Below the pieces are notes generated by a model. The model searched no databases and was not told the origin of the DNA. It saw nothing but the letters and a program-made list of their open reading frames with translations. Made by a program: the position numbers and the translations under genes. From Takashimella koratensis (lineage: Eukaryota; Basidiomycota; Tremellomycetes; Trichosporonales; Tetragoniomycetaceae): a DNA stretch of 64,000 nt. Positions 33,601 to 43,480 of this stretch are shown here, piece by piece. The stretch's first letter is position 1. Each line of letters begins with the position of its first letter. The stretch is from assembly GCA_003116875.1 (NCBI GenBank), contig BCKT01000004.1, positions 1,422,891-1,486,890 on the forward strand, written 5' to 3'.

Positions 33601-34446
33601 GCAAAACCGCATGGTTGGACAATCGCTCTTTGTACCACGATTTCGCAGACAGACACAAAGAGTTGTCCTGAGAGCCAGAGTACTCCCCAAGTTTCACAGA
33701 TTTTCAGATTTACATGGTTGAGAGAGTACGAGGCAACGAGATGAATGATCAGTGTTAGTGTTCCTGCATCAAAAAGTCTCAAGACCATTCTCGACAGGAC
33801 CAAAGAGCTCTTAGCATTTTAGCATGAGAAAAAACTCGGCGTTGAGGGGCTCACACCCTGTCACCTCTGACTCTCGTTCACACCTCGTGATGACTCGCCC
33901 CTCACGAAAAGTCAGAAGGCGCCCACAAAACGAAGGCGACTATCACGCAATATGTCACTCTTTGCCACCTTTGGAGAAGCAGATCAGATTGCTCCTTGCA
34001 TTGCCCGGGTCGTCAGCTAGCCAGCAGGTAGGGCATGCAAGAGGTGAAGGGTAAAGTCTGCAGGGACATCCTCTTCACTCTCCTCTCTGACAGTTGAGTT
34101 CTTGGCGCCACTGCCGATCCTCTACCCTTTCAACCGATAGGCGATAGTGGAGGAGGGCAACAGACAGGATAGACGATCACGCCGATCTTGGCGCTCACGC
34201 ATGAAAAAGGTTGGGAACCTTTTACCTCTCAAACCAAAGGCTGACGCTGATCCTGTCTGAGGCAGTCGCCTTGGCCTGTCAAAGGACCTGAGAAAAGCCA
34301 AGCGAAGACAACAGGTTGAACACGTACCATGAAAGACTGGGATTCCAGATGTCACTCCGCCTTCACTTCTCTCCCCACCCCTCTCCTATCTACCGAATCT
34401 CATGATTCTCGATCTCCCCAACAGCAATCCCCCCTTGGGGCCAGCC
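33601..34446. other. Spacer between HAD copies 1 and 2
   Basis: 3' region of copy 1 and promoter of copy 2. No gene or clear TATA box was recognised. Confidence 0.5.
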
Positions 34447-35451
34447 ATGAACAAGGTCATTGCCATCGATTTCGATGACACCTGCTGCCAGACGACCCAG
34501 GAATGGAACAATGGTCTCAACAAGCTCTTTGGATACAAGACCAACATGTGAGCTGGGCAACGCTTCCAGTCAAAAGGGACATGAATCGTGTACTGACATG
34601 TAGAGCAGCGAGGAGCTCGAGTCGTACTTCGCTTTCCACAATCCAAACGTCGGCACTGTATGCGGTGAGTGTTTCCCTTTCACTTCAAATGCCGACACTT
34701 ACAGTGAGACTCTCACACCTGTAGAGGGCAGCCGCAAGTTCGATTGTTACAGGAAGAGTGGCGAATTCACCGCAATTCCCGTTGAAGGGATGCAGGCTGC
34801 TGTGATGCAGCTCCACAAGGCAGGCTACAAGCTTCACATCATCACCAATCGCAATGAAGCTACCGGTCGCCCTTACATCGAGGAGTGGCTGGTGAAACAC
34901 GGCATCACCCACGGTGAAGGTGGGATCATCACCAGCATTCACTTCATGATTGCTGCGGAAGACTGCGACCCGCCGATTCCCGAAGAAGTCGGAAGCACCG
35001 AGTCCGCCATTGAGAGGGAGAAGGAACTCAACCAGTTCCTGAGGAACAAGTGGAAGGACGAGAGGGTGCAGAACAAGTTTGGCAGTGCCAAAGTCAGGGT
35101 TAGTCTCTCCTCCCCGGCATTTGAGCCCCACCGCTGACGTTTTCACAGACCGCTCGCGAGCTCGGGGCGAGCATCCTCATCGACGATCGCTACTACTGTC
35201 TCTGCGACATCCAGAAGGAGGAGAACAACAAGATCATGCGCGGCATCCTCTTCGGACCTTACAAGTGGTGCGACAATGACATCGATTTCAGTCACCCGCA
35301 TCACATGCTCACCTACGATCAGCGCCAGGCTATCGGAGCGGAGTTTCCCCGCAAGCCCGTCGAGATGGGCAAGGGGTTGTACCGTGCCAAGAACTGGGAA
35401 GAGGTGCTTGAGCTCGTGAAGAAGTGGGAGACGGAGGAGATTGAGGAGTGA
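34447..35451 (+). CDS. HAD-like phosphatase paralog 2 (intact)
   Basis: The intact reference copy of the tandem array, with four exons and about 265 residues. Start MNKVIAIDFDDTCCQTTQEW. The HAD nucleophile motif is IDFDDT. Motif II is in LHIITNRNEATGRPYIEEWL. Segment HGEGGIITSIHFMI leads to PPIPEEVGSTES and a Lys/Glu-rich helix. The acidic motif is LGASILIDDRYYCL, followed by GILFGPYKWCDNDI. The third-exon joins use GTGAGC/GTGAGT/GTTAGT donors at the same codons as the other copies. Family knowledge suggests a small-molecule phosphatase such as a 5'-nucleotidase; substrate unknown. There is no targeting signal. The C-terminus is acidic (VKKWETEEIEE), like copies 1 and 3. Confidence 0.8.
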
Positions 35452-36161
35452 CAGCGTGTGTTATAGATGTACCAAGGTCCTTGTATCTTGTAGTGTACAT
35501 CCCACGAACATAATGAGTTTGGCATCGCAAGAATCCAATGTCCCGAATCAGTTCATAGATTCCACCATCGAGAATTGCCATCAATCACGAGTTTGAGAGA
35601 CGAGAGATACTGCCAAACTCTTCGAGTACAATGGCTCACACCTCTCCGCTACAGCTTGGGATCACTTATTCCAGCCTGTGCGCAACATGGTAGTGTACAA
35701 CCAGTCTTGATCGCCCACGAGAGCGAGATCGGCAGCGAGATCCAATCCGAAAGGAGGGTATCAGCCTGCCAATCCCCTCCAACGACGTTGGTCACTCCTA
35801 TCACAGTACCACCCTTCACCGCGATTCAAAGGATTTTACCTCCGACATGTAGCATTTTGACACCGAACCGTCACCTTTCGGCTGCCGTAGCAACTTTTGA
35901 CGGTTGAGCTGATGCCGATCGCTGCGGTCTAGGCCTTGAAAACTTGAGGTCTACCTCCTATGATACACGGAAAGACAAGGGATCGGCGGGCAGACGTCAC
36001 TATCCCGCATGTAGATTCAGACCACCATGCAGTTGGGGTGATATATAAACCAGTCAAGAGACTTGATTGGTGCCATTACTCACTTCACCACTTCCCTTTT
36101 CCCACCGCTCTTTCTCTCCCCTCCTGCACATCCTCCGCTCTCACAGAATTTCACATCAACC
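35452..36161. other. Spacer between HAD copies 2 and 3
   Basis: 3' region of copy 2 and promoter of copy 3, with a TATA-like box at 36042. No gene was recognised. Confidence 0.5.
36042..36049 (+). promoter_or_regulatory. TATA-like box of HAD copy 3
   Basis: TATATAAA about 113 bp upstream of the start codon at 36162. Confidence 0.45.
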
Positions 36162-37161
36162 ATGCGCAAAATCATTACCATTGACTTTGACGAGGTGTGC
36201 AATCAGAGCATGGCAGCCTGCATCGACGGAATGAAGGAGGTTTACGGCTCAGACACCACAATGTGAGCATGGTGCGGAATCCAGTCGTTGACGGTGGTGC
36301 GCACAATACTTACCAATGAACGAACTCAGGACGGACTGCAACACCAACATCTGGTACCAAGTCCGTGGCATGGGCACTCCAGCGCGTGAGTCACTCAACA
36401 TTTTAGACCGTCATTCTTACATCAGAGCTGACCTTGTGAGAGCAGAGGCTTCACGCAAGCTCAACGTCACGGCCAAGAAAGGTTACTGGCTACCCAAACC
36501 CGTGGACGGCCTCTTGGAGGCGTTGAAGAAGCTCAACGAGCTGGGTTTCGAATGCCACATCGTCACTGCGCGTGAGCCAAGGTATCAACCCCCATCTTGC
36601 ACAACTTCTTTGACAGGATCGGTGTGACCATTGGGGAGCACGGTCTCATCCGCTCTTTGGTCTTTGTTGTCAAGCCCGCAGACGCATTTCCTTAAGTCCC
36701 CGAGGAAGTCGGGTCAACCGAATCCTCCCTCGAGAGAGAGGCCGAAACCAACCAGAAACTCCTCGACTACTATCAGAGAATCGGCAAGACCAACGTCTCC
36801 GGCCTCGACAAGCTCGAGGTAAGTACAGAGTTATTTGTTGGGCTAAATTTCTGCCTAGGCGGTCCGCAAGCTCGGGGCGAGCGTCTTGATCGACGACTGC
36901 CCAGTTTTCCTCCTCCCCATCAACGAAGGTGGGTACGACGACCTTCGCGGCATTCTGTTTGGCGACTACGGATGGAGCAAGCACGCGGTCGACTACGCCC
37001 ACCCTCATGCCAATCTCACCTACGAAGAGCTTCAGAAAGTCGGCTTCGGCGCGGCTCACCGTCCCATTGAGTTCGGAGAGAACCTCTTTAGGGCGAAGAA
37101 CTGGAACGAGGTCGTCGAGCTTCTGCAGAAGTGGGAGAATGAAGAAGAGGGTGAACTTTGA
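36162..37161 (+). pseudogene. HAD-like phosphatase paralog 3, frameshift and stop
   Basis: Third tandem copy; start MRKIITIDFDEVCNQSMAAC. Motif I has DFDEV rather than DFDDT. The frame follows the family through CHIVTAREPRYQP and then breaks at a run of five C at 36589-36593. The family-like frame resumes in another phase (PILHNFFDRIGVTIGEHGLI). It then meets an in-frame TAA at 36693-36695 where copy 2 has a proline, and continues without gaps as VPEEVGSTESS. The C-terminal exon is intact: LGASVLIDDCPVFLLP, GILFGDYGWSK, ending EEEGEL at 37161. A 35-nt intron (GTATCA to GACAG, about 36582-36616) could bypass the frameshift but would delete the conserved block and still hit the TAA. A degenerating copy is the simplest reading. 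Confidence 0.65.
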
Positions 37162-37512
37162 TTGGTACCGCCCTACAGTCCAGCTGCTCATTTATCTTTG
37201 AATTTGAGTGTGTTGCTTGTTTTGACTGCGTGACAAACCTCTGACCCTGTGTATAAGACCAAGAGTGGATGGATTAGATGCATAAGTATACAGTAGGTGA
37301 CCACTGTAGTTCGTGATTATAACGTGTGAAGAGATGACTGCGCCCCTTCTCGAGAATATGGTGGAAGAATCCCTCTCCCTTTTAAAATTTACGGAAATGA
37401 CTTAGGTCATCGTCCTTGTTGGTAAGATATACTCCTGATGTCTACTCGAACCTGGTTGACCTGTTCTGTTGAACACTCATGGTGTACAGAGCAAGGTCTC
37501 TGAGGCTCATAT
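37162..37512. other. Convergent 3' region
   Basis: Between HAD copy 3 and the acid phosphatase, which converge. No gene was recognised. Confidence 0.5.
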
Positions 37513-39294
37513 CTAGTGCTCCCTGTAGAGCCAGAAGGAGTCGAGGACGGAGCTGTTGCGCGAGGCGATGAAGTCCTGGCGCATGTGGGTGGAGTTGGCG
37601 AAGGTGAGGCGGGACCAGCCGTAGACGGACTGGATACCGTGGGCGATGTTGGCGGGGAGGGGAGAGTCGAGGACGTCCATGCCGTCGTAGTGGCCACCGA
37701 GACCGTTGGTGATGTAGGTCGGGGCACGGGGGTTGTTGTAGCCCTTCGGGTCAGCGGTGTTGTTGTAAACAGGGACGGAACGGGAGTAGACGTGGTCGTG
37801 GCCGTTCATGACGAGGTCGACGTTGCCGTCGTAGAGGATCTTCTCGAAAGCAGACTGGCAAGACGAGCATCGGGCGCTGGCGATACCGACGTAGTACGGG
37901 CGGTGGCCAAAGGCGACGACCCAGGGGGTCTTCTTGCGGTCAACCGAGGCAAGGTCCTTCTTAAGCCAGTCGATCTGCTGGCCAACGTAGCCGATGGTGG
38001 GGGACATCTGCTTGCCGGTGCCACCAACCTCGTCGGCACCGTAGAGTCCCGGTCCGAAGTCGGTCTCGAAGTCGAGCGAGATGTAGTGGACCATACCTGA
38101 GGAAATTAGCAGGGACATTTGAGTGGAAGAGTATAGTCATCACTTACCGTCGTCGTACGAGTACCAGAAGTTCTTGGTGCGGTCCTTGGCACCGGGCATG
38201 TTCCAGTGGTCAATGTAGCTGGTGCTTATTAGCTATATGATGTCTGATAGACAGTTGTGCGACTCACGCGGTGAAGTTAGTCTGGCCGGGAAGGCAGTAC
38301 TTGTAGGTGTAGGTGATGTTGTTGATCGAGTCGGTAACACCACCGTTGTCGCAGTTGGACTCGTGGTTGCCGACGGCGACCATGTAGGCCTTGGTGGAGG
38401 TGAGCGGAGTGATCTCGTCGTAGAACTGCTCGTTGAGGGTCTCGTAGTGCTCAGCGACTGAGGTCTGGTTGGTGAGGATCGAGCCGTTGCCGAAGAAGCC
38501 CTGGGTGGACTCCTTGAGGAAGTAGTCGGCGTACGCAAAGTCACCTAAGCAGGTCAGTACTAGTGGAGTGAAAGGTGTGGGAACATACCAATGTGGAAGA
38601 TGTGCTCGTAGGCGTCGAGGTTCTGGGCCAGCGACTGGATGGTGTTGGTCTCTCCGGGGAGGAGAGCACCGGCGGCACCCTTGCCAGTGACGTCGGTCAA
38701 ACCGTCGGGGCCCATGAGACCCATGTCGGCGACAACGGCCATCGCGTAGGGTTCCATGTCACCAGCCGAGCGGGAGGTGGTGAAGGTGTAAGTGGGGAGA
38801 GTGTTGCACTCGAAGCAGTTGGTGTGAGCGACACGGTAGTGGTACTTGGTCTTGGGCTCGAGACCAGAGAGGATGGCGTGGTGCGACCAGGTGCGGGAGG
38901 TGGTGAAGGTGGTCTGGTTGGACGAGGCAACACGGTCGAGGTTAAGGGGGTCCTTGCCGTAGTGAACAATGGCATCGGAGGCGTTCAAGGAGACGTATCT
39001 GACGGTTTTGTCAGCTTCGCATCGTAGGGGACATAGGCTTTAATGCCCCACTCACGTGTTCCACGAGACGGCCATGGCGGTCGAGTTGACAAAGGCAACA
39101 CGCTGCTGGAGGGGCTCAACGAGGTTGGCCGGGGTGGTGCCGGGGATGGTAGCGAGGGGGTAAGTCTCGTTCTTGAGGGGCTACAAGCAGGGGTTAGCAT
39201 GGTTAGGCCGGTATGAGGACAGCAGAGTGCCACTCACCACAGCCTGGACGGCGACGGCCGCCAAAACGGCGAAGAGAACCTGCGAGGCAAGCAT
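37513..39294 (-). CDS. Secreted purple acid phosphatase
   Basis: Metallophosphoesterase that releases phosphate from organic esters outside the cell. Minus-strand model with four introns, about 510 residues. It starts MLASQVLFAVLAAVAVQAVP, a clear signal peptide. An N-terminal fibronectin-like domain (VAFVNSTAMAVSWNTYVS) precedes the catalytic domain. Metal ligands appear in order as AVVADMGLMG (the usual GDxG, here ADMG with the Asp kept), FHIGDFAYADYF (GDxxY), MVAVGNHES (GNHE), VVAFGHRPYY, and NGHDHVYSRSVP (GHxH). Multiple N-x-S/T sequons fit a glycosylated extracellular enzyme. The C-terminus NSSVLDSFWLYREH is typical of fungal members. The Gly-to-Ala change in the first motif is noteworthy but probably tolerated. 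Expression is probably phosphate-responsive by family analogy; no Pho4-type site was confirmed. Confidence 0.92.
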
Positions 39295-41035
39295 TGTTCT
39301 AGGTGAGAGAGTGGTAGAGGAAGTGGTTGGGGTGGAGAGAAGAGACAGTCAGTGGAGCGTCTTGGTCAGTTCTTATGAGCAGTTCACCACCGCCAGGCTC
39401 TAAGAGGCAACTCGGACATCTACGGCTCGACTTTTTCCATCTCGTCTCTTTTCCCTTTTTTTCTCATTGATCGAAGCGGTTCTCGGGTGATCAGAGCCAA
39501 TGGGATCGCTTCGAATACGAGAGTCGCCATTGACCCCCCTCGAATAGGTGCTCGCGGTCGCACGTTCCAGGCCGACCGTGGGCTTGGCCTTGGCTCGGCC
39601 GGTGATTAGATGCGCCCAAGCCTGTCTTATCCTAAAGCTACGAGGCGGCCACAGGGCGTCGAAGACCACGAAAAGTTCACAGGCGGCTCAGGACGTCGGA
39701 AATCGACCCGGCCTCCCACCAGGAGAGGAAAAGAGTCAGAGTAGAAGTGGAATCGGAAGGACCTGGATCAGGTCGAGAACAGAAAAGGGTCGGCAATAGA
39801 GTGAGAGATCCGGACCGACTAATCGGATGGAGGGGATTGGTCCCAGATCGTTGGTTTCTTGCACGTGCAAAACGACCAATAGGTGGGGCACCCAGAAAGC
39901 GTAGTCTGCCAAGGCGGATTTTTCCATTTTTTACCTTTCGCCTCATTTTTCCCTGAGATTTTTGTCGTCAGTGCCGGACAGTCCAGATCCCTGGTTTTCT
40001 CTCTCTTCACCTGGCTACTCCAGGTGGGCTCGCCAAGCGTACCCCATTTCTCATCGTCTCGTTCTTTTTTCCTGCTTCTGGTTACTTTGAGAGCAGAAGC
40101 TTCCTCCGAGATGCCGTTGCCTGTGCCTCATATTGAGCTTGGGGGCGTCAAAAAAGGGTCAGCGTGATGTCAACTCGGTGCCGGCGAACGGCGGCTTCTA
40201 CGGCTCCTTACCGTACGCTCTGCCTCTCTGGAAACCTTCCAAAGAGGGCAAGGTCCGCCATAACGCAGTGGAATGTACAAAGAGGCTGAGACCTGCCTGC
40301 CTTCGTCCAGCGCTCAGCTGCTGTAAGGAGATCAGGACTGTGATCTGCGGAGCAAATGTGGGCCGAGGATTGAGGTGGACAGGTTCGGAAGAGCTCGGTG
40401 AACCCCAGGAAGTCGACAAGGGTATATTCAAAACTGAGGTGATGCCATTATTCTGCCTTGCTGAAAGGTCCCACCCAGGCTGACGAAGAGGAGCCTCTCT
40501 GAATCTCATACAATGAGCCACCGGGGCGTCAACGACGGTGCTGGACGCGGCCTTGCCCCATCTGGCTGTGTAAGCTGTCCTCAAGTACGCATCGGGGGTG
40601 CGACAGTGCGACAGGAGCGTTCCCAAACTACTTCCGCTTCCAAAGGGTGATTCCCTTGAAAATACCCCTCGACTCTCACACAGAGATTGGATGATGCGCA
40701 CAGACCGCCTTAGGTACGGTCGGAGACCGACTGTCACGGCTGTGACTGATGCAGTACAAACAAGTTGACCCCTGGCCGGTAGTCGTGCATTAGCCCTGCT
40801 GGCATTGATCCGTAGGTACTAACAAGGGAGGGCGATGAAATGAAGCCGGCCGGCGGAAGTTTTCGCCCAGGTGGCGGTGAAGAAGCGATGTGGCATCGCC
40901 TTGACAACGCTGCACCATGCACAAACCGTTCCTACCTGGCTATAAGAAGGAAGGACTGGATGCAAGAACGTCCTCTATAGACCTCAACCTTATCAGTCAC
41001 TCTACCGCACTTCCCTCTCCTTTGCATACTTAATC
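39295..41035. other. Divergent promoter region, about 1.7 kb
   Basis: Between the acid phosphatase and the first GPI-like gene. A 179-codon minus frame at 40198-40737 has no recognisable feature and was not called. A TATA-like element lies at 40941. Confidence 0.45.
40941..40948 (+). promoter_or_regulatory. TATA-like box of GPI-like gene 1
   Basis: TATAAGAA about 88 bp upstream of the start codon at 41036. Confidence 0.35.
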
Positions 41036-41778
41036 ATGCGTTCTGCCGTCTTCGCCATCATCCTTGCAACCGCCGCTGGCCTCTCCGCCGCTGAGCCTAT
41101 TCCCCGGCCGGTCATCACTCCTCCCCCGGTCCACCCGGACAGCAGGCGAGCTGTCATTGAGGACTTGGACAAGCGCCTTGACTGTGAGCAGTCGTTATCC
41201 AAAGCACTTGAGCGGCTGCTGATGATATGCCAGTGAACTCCATCGTCTCCGATATCACACAAGGCGCCGAGTCGGTCTTCTCGGATGTCACTGGTGGCGC
41301 AGTCGGCGCCTTCGATACGGTTACCAGCTTCGGTGGTTCCGCGTACACACTCCTGACGGCGGATGGTGCCTCTTTGGCCGGAAAGATCGGCACGGAGGTG
41401 ACTTCCATCGGCGGATCACTGGCCACCCTGATCACCAGTGAAGCGGAGTCCTTATTTTCGGACGCCACATCTGCAGGAGCTGGGGCATTCGCTACCGTGA
41501 CCAGCTTTGGTGGGTCGGCGTACACCATCCTTACCAAAGACGCTGGCTCGCTCGCTTCCGAAATCGGCACCAAAGTCACGTCCATTGGCGGCTCTCTAGC
41601 CACCGTCATCACCAGCGAGGCTGCGAACCTGGCAAGCGTTACCGCATCTGCCCCCGCTTCCGCCTCCGCATCCAAGTCCGCGGGCCAGTCCACTCTCTTC
41701 CTGCCTTCTCGCATGTGGTTGGCTTTCATCGCCGGCTCGTTGGGCGTCGTCCTGGGCGCTGGTCGTGTCTTCTTCTAA
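41036..41778 (+). CDS. Secreted repetitive GPI-anchor-like cell-wall protein 1
   Basis: Two exons (intron 41184-41233, GTGAGC to GCCAG) and about 230 residues. Signal peptide MRSAVFAIILATAAGLSAAE, then a Pro-rich stretch (PIPRPVITPPPVHP) and a Kex2-type dibasic site in DLDKRLDL. The mature part is Ser/Ala/Thr/Gly-rich with a visible internal duplication: each unit carries FSD.T.GA.GAF.TVTSFGG, SAYT, then EVTSIGGSLATLITSE. The C-terminus has a small-residue omega-like region (SKSAGQ) and a hydrophobic tail (MWLAFIAGSLGVVLGAG), typical of GPI-anchored fungal proteins. Function is unknown; a wall or surface protein is inferred. Its paralog lies 360 bp downstream in the same orientation with the same architecture. 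Confidence 0.75.
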
Positions 41779-41781
41779 AAC

Positions 41782-41855
41782 CATAGTATTCAAACATCCG
41801 AATCATCCTGCTGTTTAAAATCATAGTATTGAAACATCCGAATCATCCTGCTGTT
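41782..41855 (+). repeat. 40-bp tandem duplication behind GPI-like gene 1
   Basis: Two copies with a 40-bp period (about 41782-41815 and 41822-41855), sharing CATAGTATT and AAACATCCGAATCATCCTGC with one mismatch in the aligned 34 bases. The repeat is just after the stop codon and may sit in the 3' untranslated region. Confidence 0.85.
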
Positions 41856-42071
41856 CACCATATTACAGTGGCGGGAATGTACAAGTAGACCTGTAGAGCT
41901 AGAGTGGCCAGACCATTGTACGCCTGTATGCATGTACTCGATCTTCGACCCAGTCCATGGCGTGTGCGCACGCGAGGAGAGGAGTGGCAGCGGACCAATA
42001 GCACGGCTGAGTGCCCAAAGTGGCAGTGGCGGTGAAACGAGCCATGACGTCGTCATCGACCGGGGCCGTTT

Positions 42072-42077
42072 TATATA
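42072..42077 (+). promoter_or_regulatory. TATA-like box of GPI-like gene 2
   Basis: TATATA about 60 bp upstream of the start codon at 42136. Confidence 0.4.
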
Positions 42078-42135
42078 CCCCAGCACACTCTTCTTTTCGC
42101 CTAACACCTTTTCACTCTCCTAACAACCAACCAAC

Positions 42136-42918
42136 ATGCGCTCTGCTACTCTCGCCTTCGCTGCCCTCACCATCGCCTCGGCCGCTATGGCTGAGCCCGT
42201 CCCCCATCCCGAAATTACCCCGGCTCCTGTTCGTGTGGGCTTCGCTGGCGCCCAGAGAGACGGGATTGAAGAGCGACAGCGTGAGCTAGACTTCCTCGCC
42301 ACTTTCTGTTGCACCGTCCGCTAACCAGTACAGTCGGCTCGATCTTCTCCGACGCTACTGCGGGAGCAGCCTCGGTCTTCTCAGATGCTACGTCTGGAGC
42401 AGTCTCCGTCTTTTCTGATGCCACGTCGGGGGCCGTCGGCGCTTTCGAAACAGTCACATCATTCGGCGGATCGGCGTACACTATCGTCACCGGTAACGTC
42501 GAGTCTCTCGGCACCAACATCGGTACCCAGGTTACTTCCATCGGTGGTAGCCTCGCCACTATCGTCACTAGCGGTGGGGCGAGCATTGCGGGTGCAGCTA
42601 CCAGTGGAGCGGGGAGCATTGCAGGTGCAGCCTCGAGTGGAGCGGCGAGCGTCGCAGGTGCGGCTTCCAGTGGGGCTGTGAGCGCGGCCAGTGCTGCCTC
42701 CTCCCACGTTTCGTCTGCTGCTTCTGTTGCATCTAGGTGAGTCCTGCTATCGAGCATAACATTTGAGCTCAGCGGCTAACATAGAGTCGCACAGCGCGGT
42801 ATCCGCCTCGGCTTCCAAATCGGCTGGTCAGACGACCGTGGTCTCCGGGGGCATGCTCTTTACCTCCGTTCTCGGCCTTACCGGCCTTTTCCTTGGCGTC
42901 GGCCGTGTTCTCTCCTAG
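42136..42918 (+). CDS. Secreted repetitive GPI-anchor-like cell-wall protein 2
   Basis: Paralog of the upstream gene, with three exons. Signal peptide MRSATLAFAALTIASAAMAE and Pro-rich start PVPHPEITPAPVRVG. A short intron follows (EERQ then LGSIFSD). The mature repeats are SVFSDATSGAV copies, then GAFETVTSFGGSAYT and QVTSIGGSLATIVTS. These lead into an Ala/Ser/Gly tract of A-G-A-A-S/T-S-G-A type repeats. The second intron uses a GTGAGT donor after ASVAS; the acceptor is best placed at GCACAG so that the tail SAVSASASKSAGQTTVV and hydrophobic LFTSVLGLTGLFLGVG stay in frame. This tail parallels paralog 1 and suggests GPI anchoring. It lacks the paralog's KR dibasic site. The function is unknown. 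Confidence 0.75.
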
Positions 42919-43480
42919 GGAGATGCGGTGCATGTACCATGTTGGCGACGACGTGGATAGTGGGCGACGTAGACGGTGGATGGACTTTTTGACTGTAGCA
43001 TCCATAGCGTGCATGTATCCCTCTGGTTGCTATTCGACACACCAAGTTATCATGCTGCGCACGCCGATCGCTTTCGGCAGGTGTCCACCGTGGGAAAGCT
43101 GGCCCTCGTCATCTCGTCCTAGTCCCGCGGCTGCGAGATAGCATAACATCGTGGACACCACCTCCATCGTCGTGGACCACGTAGCATTCACCCATCGCTC
43201 ATCTTACACAAGTACCCTAGGAGAATAGAGAGAAACAACGTTGGAGCCAACCGTCAACCTCTCCGCCCGTTGAGACTGTGCTATAGGGCGCATCCAGTCT
43301 TGCGGCGTCGGTTCTCGATCGCGACTCTCCTTCCGCATTTCCTGCTCGCATCCTAGCATACGCTTTCATTCTCGCCGTCGCCTGTCTCGCTCTCCTTCGT
43401 CGCACTTCTTATCATCCCCTTTTCGTCTTCCACAGAACCCTTGAGAATAAAAGAACTGGCCCCAACACCCCTCCCACACC
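42919..43480. other. Intergenic region before the BEACH gene
   Basis: 3' region of the GPI-like gene and promoter of the BEACH gene. No gene was recognised. Confidence 0.5.

Noticed and set aside
40198..40737. 179-codon minus-strand open frame in the acid phosphatase/GPI spacer
   Set aside because: No domain, no composition bias of the neighbouring genes and no plausible splice partners; likely chance in GC-rich DNA.
41782..41855. Possible CRISPR-like or IR repeat
   Set aside because: Only two direct copies with a 40-bp period and no spacer pattern; fungal nuclear DNA.
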